58,632 nt of DNA from Paradesulfitobacterium ferrireducens (GTDB lineage: Bacteria > Bacillota > Desulfitobacteriia > Desulfitobacteriales > Desulfitobacteriaceae), in assembly GCF_017310645.1 (NCBI RefSeq), contig NZ_JAFLRH010000025.1, positions 1 through 58,632 on the forward strand. The letters run 5' to 3'. Positions 46,502 to 55,744 of this stretch are shown here, piece after piece. A model generated the notes under the pieces. That model ran no database searches, was not told the DNA's origin, and saw only the letters and a list, made by a program, of their open reading frames with translations. The position numbers were made by a program, and so were the translations under genes. The first letter of the stretch is position 1. Each line of letters opens with the position of its first letter.

Positions 46502-46828
46502 TTACTTAGCCGTTACTCGGTCACCCTTAACAAAAATGGGCACTCCCACCCGGTCGATATGTTTCCTAAGCTCATCATGGTTTAAGTGGGAATAATCGAC
46601 GATATCAAAGAAATAAGGCATAGGGCTCTCCTCTTCCAGCATGGCATGCAGGCGCGAGACGGTTGAGAAGGTGATAGAGTCCCCCCAGATGGCAATATCA
46701 ACATCCGATCCTGATTTGTACGTTCCTTTAGCCCGCGAACCGAAAATAGCCGCCTTTTTAATCTCAGGAAATTGCTGCAAGCTCTTGATAATATAACTTA
46801 AATCCTCGTTGAGAAGTCCAAAACTCAT
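46502..46828 (-). CDS. MntA-type nucleotidyltransferase (antitoxin)
   Basis: A minimal nucleotidyltransferase of 108 residues with FGSRAKGTYKSGSDVDIAIW (GS...DxD). Members of this type pair with HEPN toxins and neutralise them by AMPylation. It overlaps the HepT gene by 4 bp (ATGA). Confidence 0.85.
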   Translation of the reverse strand: MSFGLLNEDLSYIIKSLQQFPEIKKAAIFGSRAKGTYKSGSDVDIAIWGDSITFSTVSRLHAMLEEESPMPYFFDIVDYSHLNHDELRKHIDRVGVPIFVKGDRVTAK

Positions 46829-47226
46829 CCTGCTTCCTCCAAGTAAGAGTTGAACTCACAAAGCATTGGGTAATAGTTACTACGAATAAGCCGTTCTGCT
46901 TCATTCGCGAAATTTTCGTCGTAGGTATGCGCCATGAGATTCCTCTTTTCCAATGCATCGATCCATACATGTCCATCTTGAATGATTTGCATTTGAAAGC
47001 CTGTTTGGATGGCCATCCGTGGGCTTTTAACCATAAAGCCCTGAAATTCCAAATAGTCTTTCATGGTCTTCCAGGCCAGCTCAAATGTATACTCGAAGCA
47101 TTGGATAAGCCCTTGCTTTTCAAATTTATTGAGGTCCGGTTTTTCTATAAACTCTGTTAATTGATTAAGGGCTTTATGAAAGTTTGCCAATCTCTGATGC
47201 CATCGTATATTCTCTATGTGTTCCAC
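46825..47226 (-). CDS. HepT-like HEPN protein (HI0074 type)
   Basis: A helical protein with the HEPN RNase motif RNLMAHTY (R-x4-H-x-Y) near the middle; family start ENIRWHQRLANFHKALNQL. Forms a type VII toxin-antitoxin pair with MntA. GTG 47226 is preferred; ATG 47259 gives 11 more residues but lies almost on the likely transcription start (TTGTAC / TATGGT at 47299-47271). Confidence 0.83.
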   Translation of the reverse strand: MEHIENIRWHQRLANFHKALNQLTEFIEKPDLNKFEKQGLIQCFEYTFELAWKTMKDYLEFQGFMVKSPRMAIQTGFQMQIIQDGHVWIDALEKRNLMAHTYDENFANEAERLIRSNYYPMLCEFNSYLEEAG

Positions 47227-47334
47227 GGTTTTATCACCACCGCCTTTCCAAGTCCCCATTTCCTATATATACCATATCACAATCTTTAACGATGTACAAT
47301 TAGGTCTTTTCTCCATGCAATCATCACTCAGCTT

Positions 47335-49767
47335 TTACCGAACGGAAGAAACCTCAGCCCCCTTATCATCTAAATGTAAAGTAATACTCCCGTCTTCATC
47401 CGTGCGATATACCGGCACCTGGCGTTCCTGCCAATAGCGCAGGACCTCGGGGGCGGGATGGCCGAAGGAATTTTTCCCTACAGAAATAATCACCGCCTGA
47501 GGATGCACTTGCTCTAGCCAACTCTCATCCAGCGAATATTTGCTGCCATGATGAGGCTGCTTGAAGAAGGTGCTGTCAAAACTCTGACCCGTCTCGGCAA
47601 TCTCCTTCATTTCTTCTGTTTCCATATCCCCGGTGAGAAGGACACTCTCTCCTTGATAATTAAGCTTAAGCACCAGGGAATTATTATTGGGATCCGAGCG
47701 GGTGTTGGCGAGTGTCTCTGCAGGAGCCAGCACTTCTAAGAAAGCGCCGGAGTCAAGCTCAATCTTGTCCCCCGACTGCAGCCTATACACTTCCTTCCCT
47801 TCCTGAGCAAAACTTAATAGATTTTCCTGCCAGTCCCGGCTTTCTAATCGTTCTCCAACATCCGGCACCCCGATCCAGCCTACCGGAATACTGTTAAGCA
47901 CAGCTTTGGCTCCTCCGATATGATCCTCATGCTCGTGCGTAATCATCAGGGCATCCAGCTTGCCTATCCCTTCATTGAGCAGGTAAGGAACAATGATTCT
48001 CTCCCCGCTGTCGAAGCGCTCCGTTTGCGGACCGCTGTCAATCAGAAAGGTATGATCCTCCGGGGTGCGGATAATAATGGCGTCCCCTTGCCCCACATCA
48101 AGGAAAGTGACCTCCAGCCCGTGCTGCCGAACCCACGGGCTCGAAAGCAAAAGCGCGCCCGCAATGATTACTGCCCAGCGCAGCCTCCACTTCCCAGGAA
48201 CCCGCTTCCAGTGCAAGACCAAGGCTCCCCACTTTGATTTCGCAGCTAGCCAATATAAACGCTTAAGCTGGACCCGAAAGATGAAAACAGCTCTCTTATG
48301 CCCCCACAGCCAAATTCCTATCCCTCCATACCAGAGAAGCCAGAAAAGAATGGATGGCCGCAATACCAGAACTTCAGCCCACGGCCAAGCTGCCAGCCAG
48401 GCCAAAAAACGGTCAACTCCATGCAAGAGCCAGAAACTTGCCTGAAAAAAGGGAGCAGCAAGCACAGGGCTAAATGAGAACATTACCCCGATTATTCCTA
48501 GTTCAAACACGGCCCCGACCGCAAACAGCACTCCTAAGTTGGCGAACAAGCCCACAAGGGATAGCCGGTGAAAAACCGTCATTAGAATTGGCAGAGTAGC
48601 AATCTGAGCGGCTAAAGTACTCGCGGCAGCCGTTCGAATAATTGACGGCATTTTGAGGAACGCTTTCAGTCCCGCCAGCCGGGGGCTGAGGACAATGATG
48701 CCCCAGGCCGCCGCAAAAGACAACTGAAAACCCACATCTTTCAAAACCAGCGGATTATGTACAAAAAGTATTCCGGCAGCCAGGTAAAGAAAACGCGAGC
48801 TTAGTACCCTGCCTTTGCCGAAATAACCGAAAAGTGCAGCGATGCCAAGAACGCTGGCCCTTACGACCGGAAGGCTGCCCCCACAGAGTACCGCATAGAA
48901 AACAAGGGTGGAGGCACTAAGTCCGATTCTCAAGGCTAAGGGAAAAAACCGGGTGATTCCCCACACCAAGACCAGGACAAAGGCCACATTTGATCCGGAA
49001 GCAGCGAAGATGTGCAGTACCCCGGTTTTGCGGTAGCGTTCCTGAACCTCAGCTTCAATCCCTCCGGAATCTCCGAACAGAATTCCTTCCAAAACGGCAC
49101 TGTCTTGAGTTTCCCAGTTGGATAACACCTGTTTGACCTGCCGGCGCAAGCGCCAAGCAGCGGGTGGATTTCCAGTTGCTGCGAATTGAACATCGCCTTT
49201 GGCTGTAATGCTCCCGCTTAAGCCACGCACGGCATAATAAAGCTGGCGGTCAAACCCGCCCTTAACCCCCGACGGCTGGGGCTGCTCCAGACGTGCGCTC
49301 AAGAAAAGTTCGTCTCCGGGCTGAACGCGCTTCCAACCTTCCGGATAATTTCCATCTGCGCCTGGATACACCTTTAAGACATATTTACGGCCTTCAATGC
49401 CGGCAGAGCTAATCTCTAAATCTCCTTCGACTTGAACGACTCTTACGATTCCGGTAAGATAATCCTTCCCTTGCCGCCAATCTTCGAGAGCAACGGTGAG
49501 GGACACTCGATCCAGACTTAAAGGCCTGGGCAGATGAAGATCAGAGGTCAGGCCGTAAACAAATCCGGCCACAACCCCTGCAGCAAGCAATAAAATTTCC
49601 GGCTTGTGCAAGCGCCCGCTAAAATCCTGCGGCCGCCACAGCCACAATCTTAGCAGGAGAAGAATGATCAGCCCCAACACCCAAATCCTGGCCGCCGGCG
49701 GCAGAAAGACCGCTCCCGCCCCGCCCAGGATCACACTGAGATATCTCTTAGACCATAAATCTCTCAT
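47335..49767 (-). CDS. comEC: DNA uptake channel ComEC/Rec2
   Basis: Passes single-stranded DNA across the membrane in transformation. 810 residues: two N-terminal TM helices, an OB-like DUF4131 part, the Competence TM domain (ILFGDSGGIEAEVQERYRKT, HIFAASGSNVAFV), and a C-terminal metallo-beta-lactamase domain with FLDVGQGDAIII and THEHEDHIGG. Overlaps comEA by 4 bp. Confidence 0.95.
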   Translation of the reverse strand: MRDLWSKRYLSVILGGAGAVFLPPAARIWVLGLIILLLLRLWLWRPQDFSGRLHKPEILLLAAGVVAGFVYGLTSDLHLPRPLSLDRVSLTVALEDWRQGKDYLTGIVRVVQVEGDLEISSAGIEGRKYVLKVYPGADGNYPEGWKRVQPGDELFLSARLEQPQPSGVKGGFDRQLYYAVRGLSGSITAKGDVQFAATGNPPAAWRLRRQVKQVLSNWETQDSAVLEGILFGDSGGIEAEVQERYRKTGVLHIFAASGSNVAFVLVLVWGITRFFPLALRIGLSASTLVFYAVLCGGSLPVVRASVLGIAALFGYFGKGRVLSSRFLYLAAGILFVHNPLVLKDVGFQLSFAAAWGIIVLSPRLAGLKAFLKMPSIIRTAAASTLAAQIATLPILMTVFHRLSLVGLFANLGVLFAVGAVFELGIIGVMFSFSPVLAAPFFQASFWLLHGVDRFLAWLAAWPWAEVLVLRPSILFWLLWYGGIGIWLWGHKRAVFIFRVQLKRLYWLAAKSKWGALVLHWKRVPGKWRLRWAVIIAGALLLSSPWVRQHGLEVTFLDVGQGDAIIIRTPEDHTFLIDSGPQTERFDSGERIIVPYLLNEGIGKLDALMITHEHEDHIGGAKAVLNSIPVGWIGVPDVGERLESRDWQENLLSFAQEGKEVYRLQSGDKIELDSGAFLEVLAPAETLANTRSDPNNNSLVLKLNYQGESVLLTGDMETEEMKEIAETGQSFDSTFFKQPHHGSKYSLDESWLEQVHPQAVIISVGKNSFGHPAPEVLRYWQERQVPVYRTDEDGSITLHLDDKGAEVSSVR

Positions 49768-50435
49768 GGGCCGACTGTCACCATGGAACTCATCTTTTCA
49801 AAGGTCTTGGGGCCGATCCCCGAAACATCCATCAGATCTTCGGGCTGCATAAACGGACCGTGCTCGTCCCGGTATTGAATAATGCGTTCAGCCAATGCCG
49901 GCCCGATCCCCGGAAGCTTATCCAGCTCCGACGGTCCGGCCGTGTTAATATTGATTAAGGTGGATGAAGCAGAATCTGCAGGTATTGGGACATTTCCCGC
50001 GCTTGCGGCACTCCCTGAAGCACCTGCGGTTCCGGCAGATCCGTTGATTCCCGCCGCTCCTGTAGCTCCTGCCATATCTGAAGTTCCCAAGGTGCCGGGC
50101 ACTCCTTGAGCTGAACCCGCCTTATACGGAACGCTGATCTTCTGCCCGTCTTTGAGGCGCTGGGCCGGATTGATCTGCTCAAGATTCGCTTCCGGCAAAG
50201 GCTCGGCTTCTTTCAAGGCATCATCCAGGCGGGCATCCAAAGGTAAACGCACCAGCCCCGGCTTTGCAACCGCCCCGGTGACATACACAACCAGCTGACG
50301 CTCCTCTGAGGCCACAAGTCCCGGCTTAGAAGCGGAACCCGACCCCGAACCAGGTATGATAAACATCTTCCAGGCTGCCCAGAAAACCAGTATCACCAAA
50401 GCAGTCCACCAGACCATGCGAAATCTGCGTTCCAT
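49764..50435 (-). CDS. comEA: competence DNA receptor ComEA
   Basis: 223 residues: an N-terminal TM helix, an SLBB domain (VVYVTGAVAKPGLVRLP), a Gly/Ala/Ser-rich linker of about 45 residues, and a helix-hairpin-helix pair (ININTAGPSELDKLPGIGPA, DVSGIGPKTFEKM). Binds double-stranded DNA outside the cell. No comEB is present between it and comEC. Confidence 0.95.
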   Translation of the reverse strand: MERRFRMVWWTALVILVFWAAWKMFIIPGSGSGSASKPGLVASEERQLVVYVTGAVAKPGLVRLPLDARLDDALKEAEPLPEANLEQINPAQRLKDGQKISVPYKAGSAQGVPGTLGTSDMAGATGAAGINGSAGTAGASGSAASAGNVPIPADSASSTLININTAGPSELDKLPGIGPALAERIIQYRDEHGPFMQPEDLMDVSGIGPKTFEKMSSMVTVGP

Positions 50436-50524
50436 TCGCCCCGCCCCCAGGAAAGAATCTGTTTTTGCACCATCCTTTTCAATTCGCTCTTATCTTTCCT
50501 TTTCCTTCCGCGAAAAAAGGATGA

Positions 50525-51808
50525 TTATGTCAAAATAGGCACCGTACTCCCCCCATGCGGCATGACGTAAACAAATTCCGGTTCGGACCCGAGAATTTTA
50601 GCGGCTAGCGCCATTGCTTCCTCAGGGGAATGGGCCGGAATCATCTTCATTGCTTTCACATCCTTATCCGCGACAGAACTGATTAGAATGACCGGAGATC
50701 TTCGGCAAATACTCGCTGTCCTTAAGCTCACAAACCCCGGCATCGTAAAATCCGCATGAAGCTTGGCATTCATCTCCTCCAGATTGCCATGCTTAAAAAA
50801 CTCCTGAAAAGGCCTGGAGCCGATTCCATCCGAGCATTCACTTATCAGGATAATCACTCCACCCTCCCTAACCGCGCCGGCCGCATTATCCAGAGCTTTC
50901 ATGGCTTGGTAAAGCTGAATATCTTTGGGATAGCCGCCGCTTGAGACGATCACCAGATCGGCCTGTTCTTGAATCTCTATTTCAAAAATTTCCGCTGCGG
51001 CCTGACATCCCCCCAAATGGGCCTGTTCCAGCTCTCCCGCGGCGATATACACAAACTCCTTCTTCTCATTGACCACGACATTGATCATGAAATCCGCCCC
51101 GACTGTGCGCGCGATCTCCATCATGTCGGCGGCAACCGGATTCTCTTTCATATTTCCGGCCTTAACATTTGGATTAATTCCGGAGAGTCCTCCGTCTTTA
51201 AACGCCAGCCGGTGGTTTTGCTGGATGGTCTCGTAGCCGCAAACTCCGGGGGCAATCGATTTGCGTCCACCACCAAATCCTGCCAGCAGGTGATGAGTAA
51301 TCCCCCCGGTAAGAATCACTCTATCCGCTTCCCAGACCCGGCGGTTGACTTTAATTCTGGTTCCCTGGGATGAGAAGCCTAAATCAACCAAATCCTCAGC
51401 CTTACAATCATGATCGATGATCCGGACTCTCTGCAAAACCCCTTCTCCACCGATTGCAATCATTTCTTCCCTCGTGTGAGGTCTATGATCCCCACCCGCA
51501 ATCATAATGGTCATATCTTGATCCGGCACGCCGGCACTGTTTAAGACATCGAGCAAGACAGGCAATATCATATCCGTCTGCACCCAAAGCCGGGTAATAT
51601 CACTCACGATGATAACCACTTTTTCCCCCGGTTGTACCACTTCCGCCAACGGAGCCGTTCCTATGGGATGCTCCAAGGCCCGCCGGAGAGCCTGCCCCAC
51701 ATCGGCAATCCCCTGACTGGCCTTGGCTTTAATCTCCATAACCCTCTGTGAGGGCGCAAGCTCGAATGCTAATTTATCCTTACCGTAAGGAAGTTCAACA
51801 ACAGTCAT
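50525..51808 (-). CDS. larA: LarA-family nickel-pincer racemase (lactate racemase)
   Basis: Interconverts D- and L-lactate or a related 2-hydroxyacid with the NPN cofactor. Motif ITHHLLAGFGGGRKSIAPG holds the two His and the Lys that binds the cofactor; VSDITR and HDCKAEDLVDLG also fit. ATG 51808 has GGGAGG 11 nt upstream; ATG 51817 is 2 nt from it. 427 residues. larB, larC and larE are not in the window. It is followed upstream by glcF-glcD, a plausible lactate unit. Confidence 0.85.
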   Translation of the reverse strand: MTVVELPYGKDKLAFELAPSQRVMEIKAKASQGIADVGQALRRALEHPIGTAPLAEVVQPGEKVVIIVSDITRLWVQTDMILPVLLDVLNSAGVPDQDMTIMIAGGDHRPHTREEMIAIGGEGVLQRVRIIDHDCKAEDLVDLGFSSQGTRIKVNRRVWEADRVILTGGITHHLLAGFGGGRKSIAPGVCGYETIQQNHRLAFKDGGLSGINPNVKAGNMKENPVAADMMEIARTVGADFMINVVVNEKKEFVYIAAGELEQAHLGGCQAAAEIFEIEIQEQADLVIVSSGGYPKDIQLYQAMKALDNAAGAVREGGVIILISECSDGIGSRPFQEFFKHGNLEEMNAKLHADFTMPGFVSLRTASICRRSPVILISSVADKDVKAMKMIPAHSPEEAMALAAKILGSEPEFVYVMPHGGSTVPILT

Positions 51809-51860
51809 ATTTTCCATCGCCTCCCAAAGCGTAGTTCTAATACTAGGGTAACTACTCAAG

Positions 51861-51870
51861 TCAAGTAGTC
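51861..51870. repeat. heptamer units left of family II copy 2
   Basis: TCAAGTAGTCAGGAAC: about two decayed units. The right-hand partner (GACAGGAGTCAGG) is at 52013-52025. Confidence 0.6.
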
Positions 51871-52014
51871 AGGAACGTAAGTCTCCGGTGACGATGACAT
51901 CCGGTGAATGTCATCGCCGAGGGCGAGCCCCTAAAGAAGGCTTACCGCCCGAGGATGACTTACGCCGTGAGGCCAAGCCATTGACAACTGCTTATGGCCG
52001 AACGGAGCAGAAGA
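51871..52014 (+). repeat. family II structured repeat, copy 2
   Basis: The plus strand holds GGTGACGATGACAT, the stem CGATGACAT/ATGTCATCG (51892-51900 with 51908-51916), TCGCCGAGGGCGA, then CGAGGATGACTTACGC. It aligns with the minus strand of 30710-30888. It lies antisense to the flanking larA and glcF genes. Confidence 0.82.
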
Positions 52015-52080
52015 CAGGAGTCAGGATAAGGATCCGCCGATATAAACTATCGAAATTTAAGAGTTTGAAAAGCTCTATAT

Positions 52081-52120
52081 ATTCTGAATTCTGGCTCCTG
52101 AATCCTGAATACCTGAATAC
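52081..52120. repeat. heptamer array behind glcF
   Basis: TTCTGAATTCTGGCTCCTGA, ATCCTGA and ATACCTGAATACTTACC. The units start directly at the glcF stop. Confidence 0.75.
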
Positions 52121-53563
52121 TTACCGGTCGACCTCATAAGCCATCTCCAAAAGCTGAACCGTATGCATAACCTTTACCCCGGCATGCTGACGGCTCAAGC
52201 CGTCCGCAATATGCATGCGGCAGGCGGAGCACCCGGTCACTAAAACCTCGGCGCCGGTTTGCTTAATATCCTCAATCTTATGGTCGTTAATTTTGGCGGA
52301 AATGTTATAGTGGTAGAGGCTGAATGAGCCCCCGCTTCCACAACAGGTATCCGGCTTAGCCATTTCTACGAATTCGACGCCCGGGATGCTCCGGATGATT
52401 TGCCGGGGCTGCTCTTTCACCTTGAGCCCGCGGACAAGGTGGCAGGGATCATGGTAAGTAACTTTGAACGAGACTTCATTCAGAGGGGGATTCAACCCCC
52501 TCTGAATGTTAGTCGAGTCCATACTGGACTTAACCGCCCTTTGGCGCCCGCCGCCTATAGAGGCGGGGGACTTAGGGCGGCTTAGTTCAGTGTTGAACGG
52601 CAAGCCCTTACCTTGAGTCCCATCCAGCAGCTTATCCTGAAACTCATCTTGAATCTTATCCCGGAACCCGTCCAGGGAGACCAGCACTTCAGTGATATCT
52701 TGGACCTTGGCCCCGAGCTTTTTGGCTTTCTCAGCGTAAACCGGGTCATCAGCGAGCAATTCGGCATACTCTTCCTTAAGGGTCAGACCACAAGTTCCAC
52801 AGGCTACGACCACCGTATCAACTTGTTCTCTTAAAAATACATTAATATTGGCTCTGGCCATGTCCCGGGCAGACTCGTAATCCCCGTTGATGCGGACAGG
52901 AGCGCCGCAGCAGTTTTGGAGCGCAGGGATCACAACCTCTATCCCGTTGCGCTTAAGCACATTGACAACAGCCCTCCCTGTATCCGTATAAATATAGTTG
53001 ATCATGCATCCTGTAAAAAAGGCGACTCTCTTTTTAGCATCTTCGACTTTCACGACCTCAGGATACTGAGATCGGAATGATTGGGGAGCAAGTGGCGCCA
53101 GAAGCCTCCTCCGGTCAAGCCCCAAGGGCATTCGCGGCAACATTCCCTGCCCGTGCGGGCCCTTGCGGAATACCAGCCCTTGGAAAGCGCTTCCCATCCG
53201 CATTGCGAAATTGAAGACCCACCGGTTTTTAAGAACGAACCGGAAAATCAACCTTTTAAGGAAGGGCAGTCCTTGCTTGCGCACGATTTCCGCGCGCGCA
53301 GCTTCCACCACTTTATCCACTTTGACCCCGCTGGGACAGTTGGCCACACAGGCCTTGCACATCAGGCACAATGACATCTTCTCGCGAAAACCATCGGTTA
53401 AGTCCGAGTCCTTATTAATCACAGCCCGGATCAGCATGACCCTGCCCCGGGCTACTGATGCTTCAGCCTGCAGCTCCTTAAAAACCGGGCACACACTTTG
53501 ACAGGCGCCGCAGCGAATGCAGCGGATAACTTCTTTTTCCCAAGACGCAAGTGTTTGTTTCAT
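52121..53563 (-). CDS. glcF: glycolate/lactate oxidase iron-sulfur subunit with in-frame insert
   Basis: 480 residues. Two 4Fe-4S motifs near the N-terminus (CIRCGACQSVCP, CLMCKACVANCP) and two CCG domains (ALQNCCGAPVRINGD, CHLVRG...PDTCCGSGG). It passes electrons from the FAD subunit GlcD, whose gene is 4 bp away. Between LVSLDG and KVTYHDPCHL lies an insert of about 65 residues (about 297-365) that the family does not need. Its DNA is a run of hairpins (see 52477-52598) and a coding repeat FRDKIQD/FQDKLLD. The frame is kept throughout. The partner could be lactate or glycolate; larA beside it favours lactate. Confidence 0.9.
   Translation of the reverse strand: MKQTLASWEKEVIRCIRCGACQSVCPVFKELQAEASVARGRVMLIRAVINKDSDLTDGFREKMSLCLMCKACVANCPSGVKVDKVVEAARAEIVRKQGLPFLKRLIFRFVLKNRWVFNFAMRMGSAFQGLVFRKGPHGQGMLPRMPLGLDRRRLLAPLAPQSFRSQYPEVVKVEDAKKRVAFFTGCMINYIYTDTGRAVVNVLKRNGIEVVIPALQNCCGAPVRINGDYESARDMARANINVFLREQVDTVVVACGTCGLTLKEEYAELLADDPVYAEKAKKLGAKVQDITEVLVSLDGFRDKIQDEFQDKLLDGTQGKGLPFNTELSRPKSPASIGGGRQRAVKSSMDSTNIQRGLNPPLNEVSFKVTYHDPCHLVRGLKVKEQPRQIIRSIPGVEFVEMAKPDTCCGSGGSFSLYHYNISAKINDHKIEDIKQTGAEVLVTGCSACRMHIADGLSRQHAGVKVMHTVQLLEMAYEVDR
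52477..52598. repeat. multi-hairpin element inside glcF
   Basis: Four hairpins in 122 bp: 52477-52489/52496-52508 (13 bp perfect, loop 6); AGTCCA/TGGACT 52516-52530; CCGCCCT/AGGGCGG 52534-52580 enclosing CCGCCT/AGGCGG 52551-52566; GTTCA/TGAAC 52585-52598. It encodes about 41 residues of GlcF in frame. Confidence 0.85.
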
Positions 53564-53567
53564 AGCA

Positions 53568-54956
53568 TCACTTCCCGAACATGACGCCGGGATTCAAAAT
53601 GTTGTTTGGATCCAGCACTTGCTTAATCCGGCGTTGTATTTCCAGTCCGGCTTCTCCGGTCTGCAAGGTAATGAACTTAGATTTTACCCGGCCGATTCCG
53701 TGTTCGCCGCTTAAAGTTCCATCAAGTTTTACCGCCGCAATAAACAGTTCATCAATTGCCTTTTCCACCCGCGACCATTCCTCCCGGTCTGTTTCATCCG
53801 TGAGGATCGTGGCGTGCAGGTTGCCGTCCCCGGCATGGCCCAGAACCGCAATTATCACCTTATATTTGGCCGCTATGGCGCGAATCTGCTTGACCATTGC
53901 CGGAATATTGCTGCGTGGAACGGTCACATCCTCTCCAATAATCGTAGGCCGGACTCTGGAGACGGCGGGAAAGGCAGAGCGCCGTGCCCGCCACAACTCC
54001 TCCGCTTCCGCCGGGGTTTGGGCAATGCGAATTTGGATCGCACCGCTTTGCTTGCAAATCTCTTCGATCTTGTCAATTTGTTTGGCGAGGATTTGTCTAT
54101 CCCCATCGACCTCAATTAAGAGAACGGCCTCAGCATCTGTGGGCAGCCCAACCTTGGCATATTCCTCGATGTTCCTGATATAAATATTGTCCAATAGTTC
54201 TAAAGTGGCAGGCACGACTCCCTTGGCAATGATTTCGGATACCGCCTCGCTCGCCTGCTCAAGCTCAGAAAAAACCGCCAGCATCGTATTTTTCGCTTCG
54301 GGCTTTGGGATTAGTTTAAGTATAATTTTGGTGATTACCCCCAACGTCCCCTCTGACCCGGTGAAAAGCTTGGTCATATCATAGCCGGTTACATTCTTGA
54401 TGGTCTTGCCACCGGTGTTTATCACTTCCCCGCTCGCAAGCACGACTTCCAAGCCAAGCACATAGTCCCGGGTGACTCCGTATTTCACCCCGCGCGGCCC
54501 CCCGGCGCATTCCGCGACATTGCCGCCAATAGTTGACACGGCCAAGCTCGCCGGATCAGGGGGATAGAACAGTCCCAAGCGCTCAACTTCGCTCTGCAGG
54601 TAACCTGTAACCACTCCCGGCTCTACTACGGCAATCAAATTTTTGCGGTCGAGTTCCAGGATTTTGTTCATCCTCTTTAGCACAAGGATAATGGAATCCC
54701 CTACTGAAATCGTTCCTCCGCTGACATTTGTGCCCGCCCCCCTCGGAATGACCGGGATTTTCTCCTCATTGGCCAGTTTCAGAATCTTGGCTGTTTCTTC
54801 GGCATTACCCGGATAGACTGCAATTCCTGCTAAATCTTTCTTATTTGACTTTACAAACGAGGCATCATACGAATAACAATATAAATCCTCCAATGAAGTA
54901 TACACATTGTCCTGACCAACGATTTCTGTGAGCCGTTGAATTATCTCTTGTTTCAA
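53568..54956 (-). CDS. glcD: FAD-linked glycolate/lactate dehydrogenase subunit
   Basis: 462 residues: a PCMH FAD-binding domain (VIPRGAGTNVSGGTISVGDS) and an FAD-oxidase C-terminal domain ending GEHGIGRVKSKF. Oxidises a 2-hydroxyacid, passing electrons to GlcF. TTG 54956 has GGGAGG 10 nt upstream. Confidence 0.93.
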   Translation of the reverse strand: MKQEIIQRLTEIVGQDNVYTSLEDLYCYSYDASFVKSNKKDLAGIAVYPGNAEETAKILKLANEEKIPVIPRGAGTNVSGGTISVGDSIILVLKRMNKILELDRKNLIAVVEPGVVTGYLQSEVERLGLFYPPDPASLAVSTIGGNVAECAGGPRGVKYGVTRDYVLGLEVVLASGEVINTGGKTIKNVTGYDMTKLFTGSEGTLGVITKIILKLIPKPEAKNTMLAVFSELEQASEAVSEIIAKGVVPATLELLDNIYIRNIEEYAKVGLPTDAEAVLLIEVDGDRQILAKQIDKIEEICKQSGAIQIRIAQTPAEAEELWRARRSAFPAVSRVRPTIIGEDVTVPRSNIPAMVKQIRAIAAKYKVIIAVLGHAGDGNLHATILTDETDREEWSRVEKAIDELFIAAVKLDGTLSGEHGIGRVKSKFITLQTGEAGLEIQRRIKQVLDPNNILNPGVMFGK

Positions 54957-54983
54957 AAGAATTTCGCCTCCCTGATATGCAGG

Positions 54984-55017
54984 AAAAATCCAGTCAGGGT
55001 GAACCCGGGCTGGATTT
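54984..55017 (-). terminator. hairpin between livF and glcD
   Basis: AAATCCAG (54986-54993) pairs with CTGGATTT (55010-55017); TTTTTCC follows on the minus strand. It separates the liv genes from the lactate genes, at least partly. Confidence 0.7.
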
Positions 55018-55045
55018 CTTGCATGGCACCGCCAAGTGGCGGCCC

Positions 55046-55744
55046 TTAGACCGACAAATATTTGCGGCGTACTTCTTCATTCTCCTGCAATTCCTCAACC
55101 GTACCCGTGAATTGCACCCGTCCCTTCTCCAGGATGTAACAGCGGTCGGCTAAAGTAAGCGCTGATTTGAGGTTTTGCTCTGCCAGCAGAATAGAAATCC
55201 CGGATGCTTTCAGCTTTAGGATCTGCTCCTCTAATTCCTTAACAATCAAAGGAGCCAGTCCTTCGGTCGGCTCATCCAGAATGAGAAGTCGGGGATCTCC
55301 CAAGAGCGCGCGGGCAATGCTGAGCATCTGCTGCTCGCCCCCGCTTAAGTTCCCGCCGCGCCGGTTTCCGTATTTCTTTAGCACCGGAAACAATTCATAC
55401 ACCCGCTCCAAGGTCCAGCTGCCCCGCGCAGGCACGCCGGCCTGGGCTACTTCCAGGTTCTCCCTTACTGTTAAATCGGCAAAGATGCGGCGATCATCAG
55501 GAACAAACCGTATCCCTTGGGCCACCATCTTGCGGGTGGGCATCTTTGAGATGTCCTGCCCCCGATAGAGAATCTGCCCGCTTTGAGGCGGGGTCAACCC
55601 TACAATGCTCTTTAGGGTCGTGGTCTTGCCCACGCCGTTGCGTCCCAACAGGCAAACGGCTTCCCCTTGCTTCAGGCGGATGGATACGCCGAACAGAACA
55701 TGGCTTAGCCCGTAGTACGTGTGGATATCCTTCACTTCCAACAT
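55046..55744 (-). CDS. livF: branched-chain amino acid ABC transporter ATPase LivF
   Basis: 232 residues: Walker A GRNGVGKTT, signature LSGGEQQML, Walker B LLILDEPTEGLAP. ATG 55744 overlaps the livG stop (TGATG), so translation is coupled. Confidence 0.93.
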   Translation of the reverse strand: MLEVKDIHTYYGLSHVLFGVSIRLKQGEAVCLLGRNGVGKTTTLKSIVGLTPPQSGQILYRGQDISKMPTRKMVAQGIRFVPDDRRIFADLTVRENLEVAQAGVPARGSWTLERVYELFPVLKKYGNRRGGNLSGGEQQMLSIARALLGDPRLLILDEPTEGLAPLIVKELEEQILKLKASGISILLAEQNLKSALTLADRCYILEKGRVQFTGTVEELQENEEVRRKYLSV

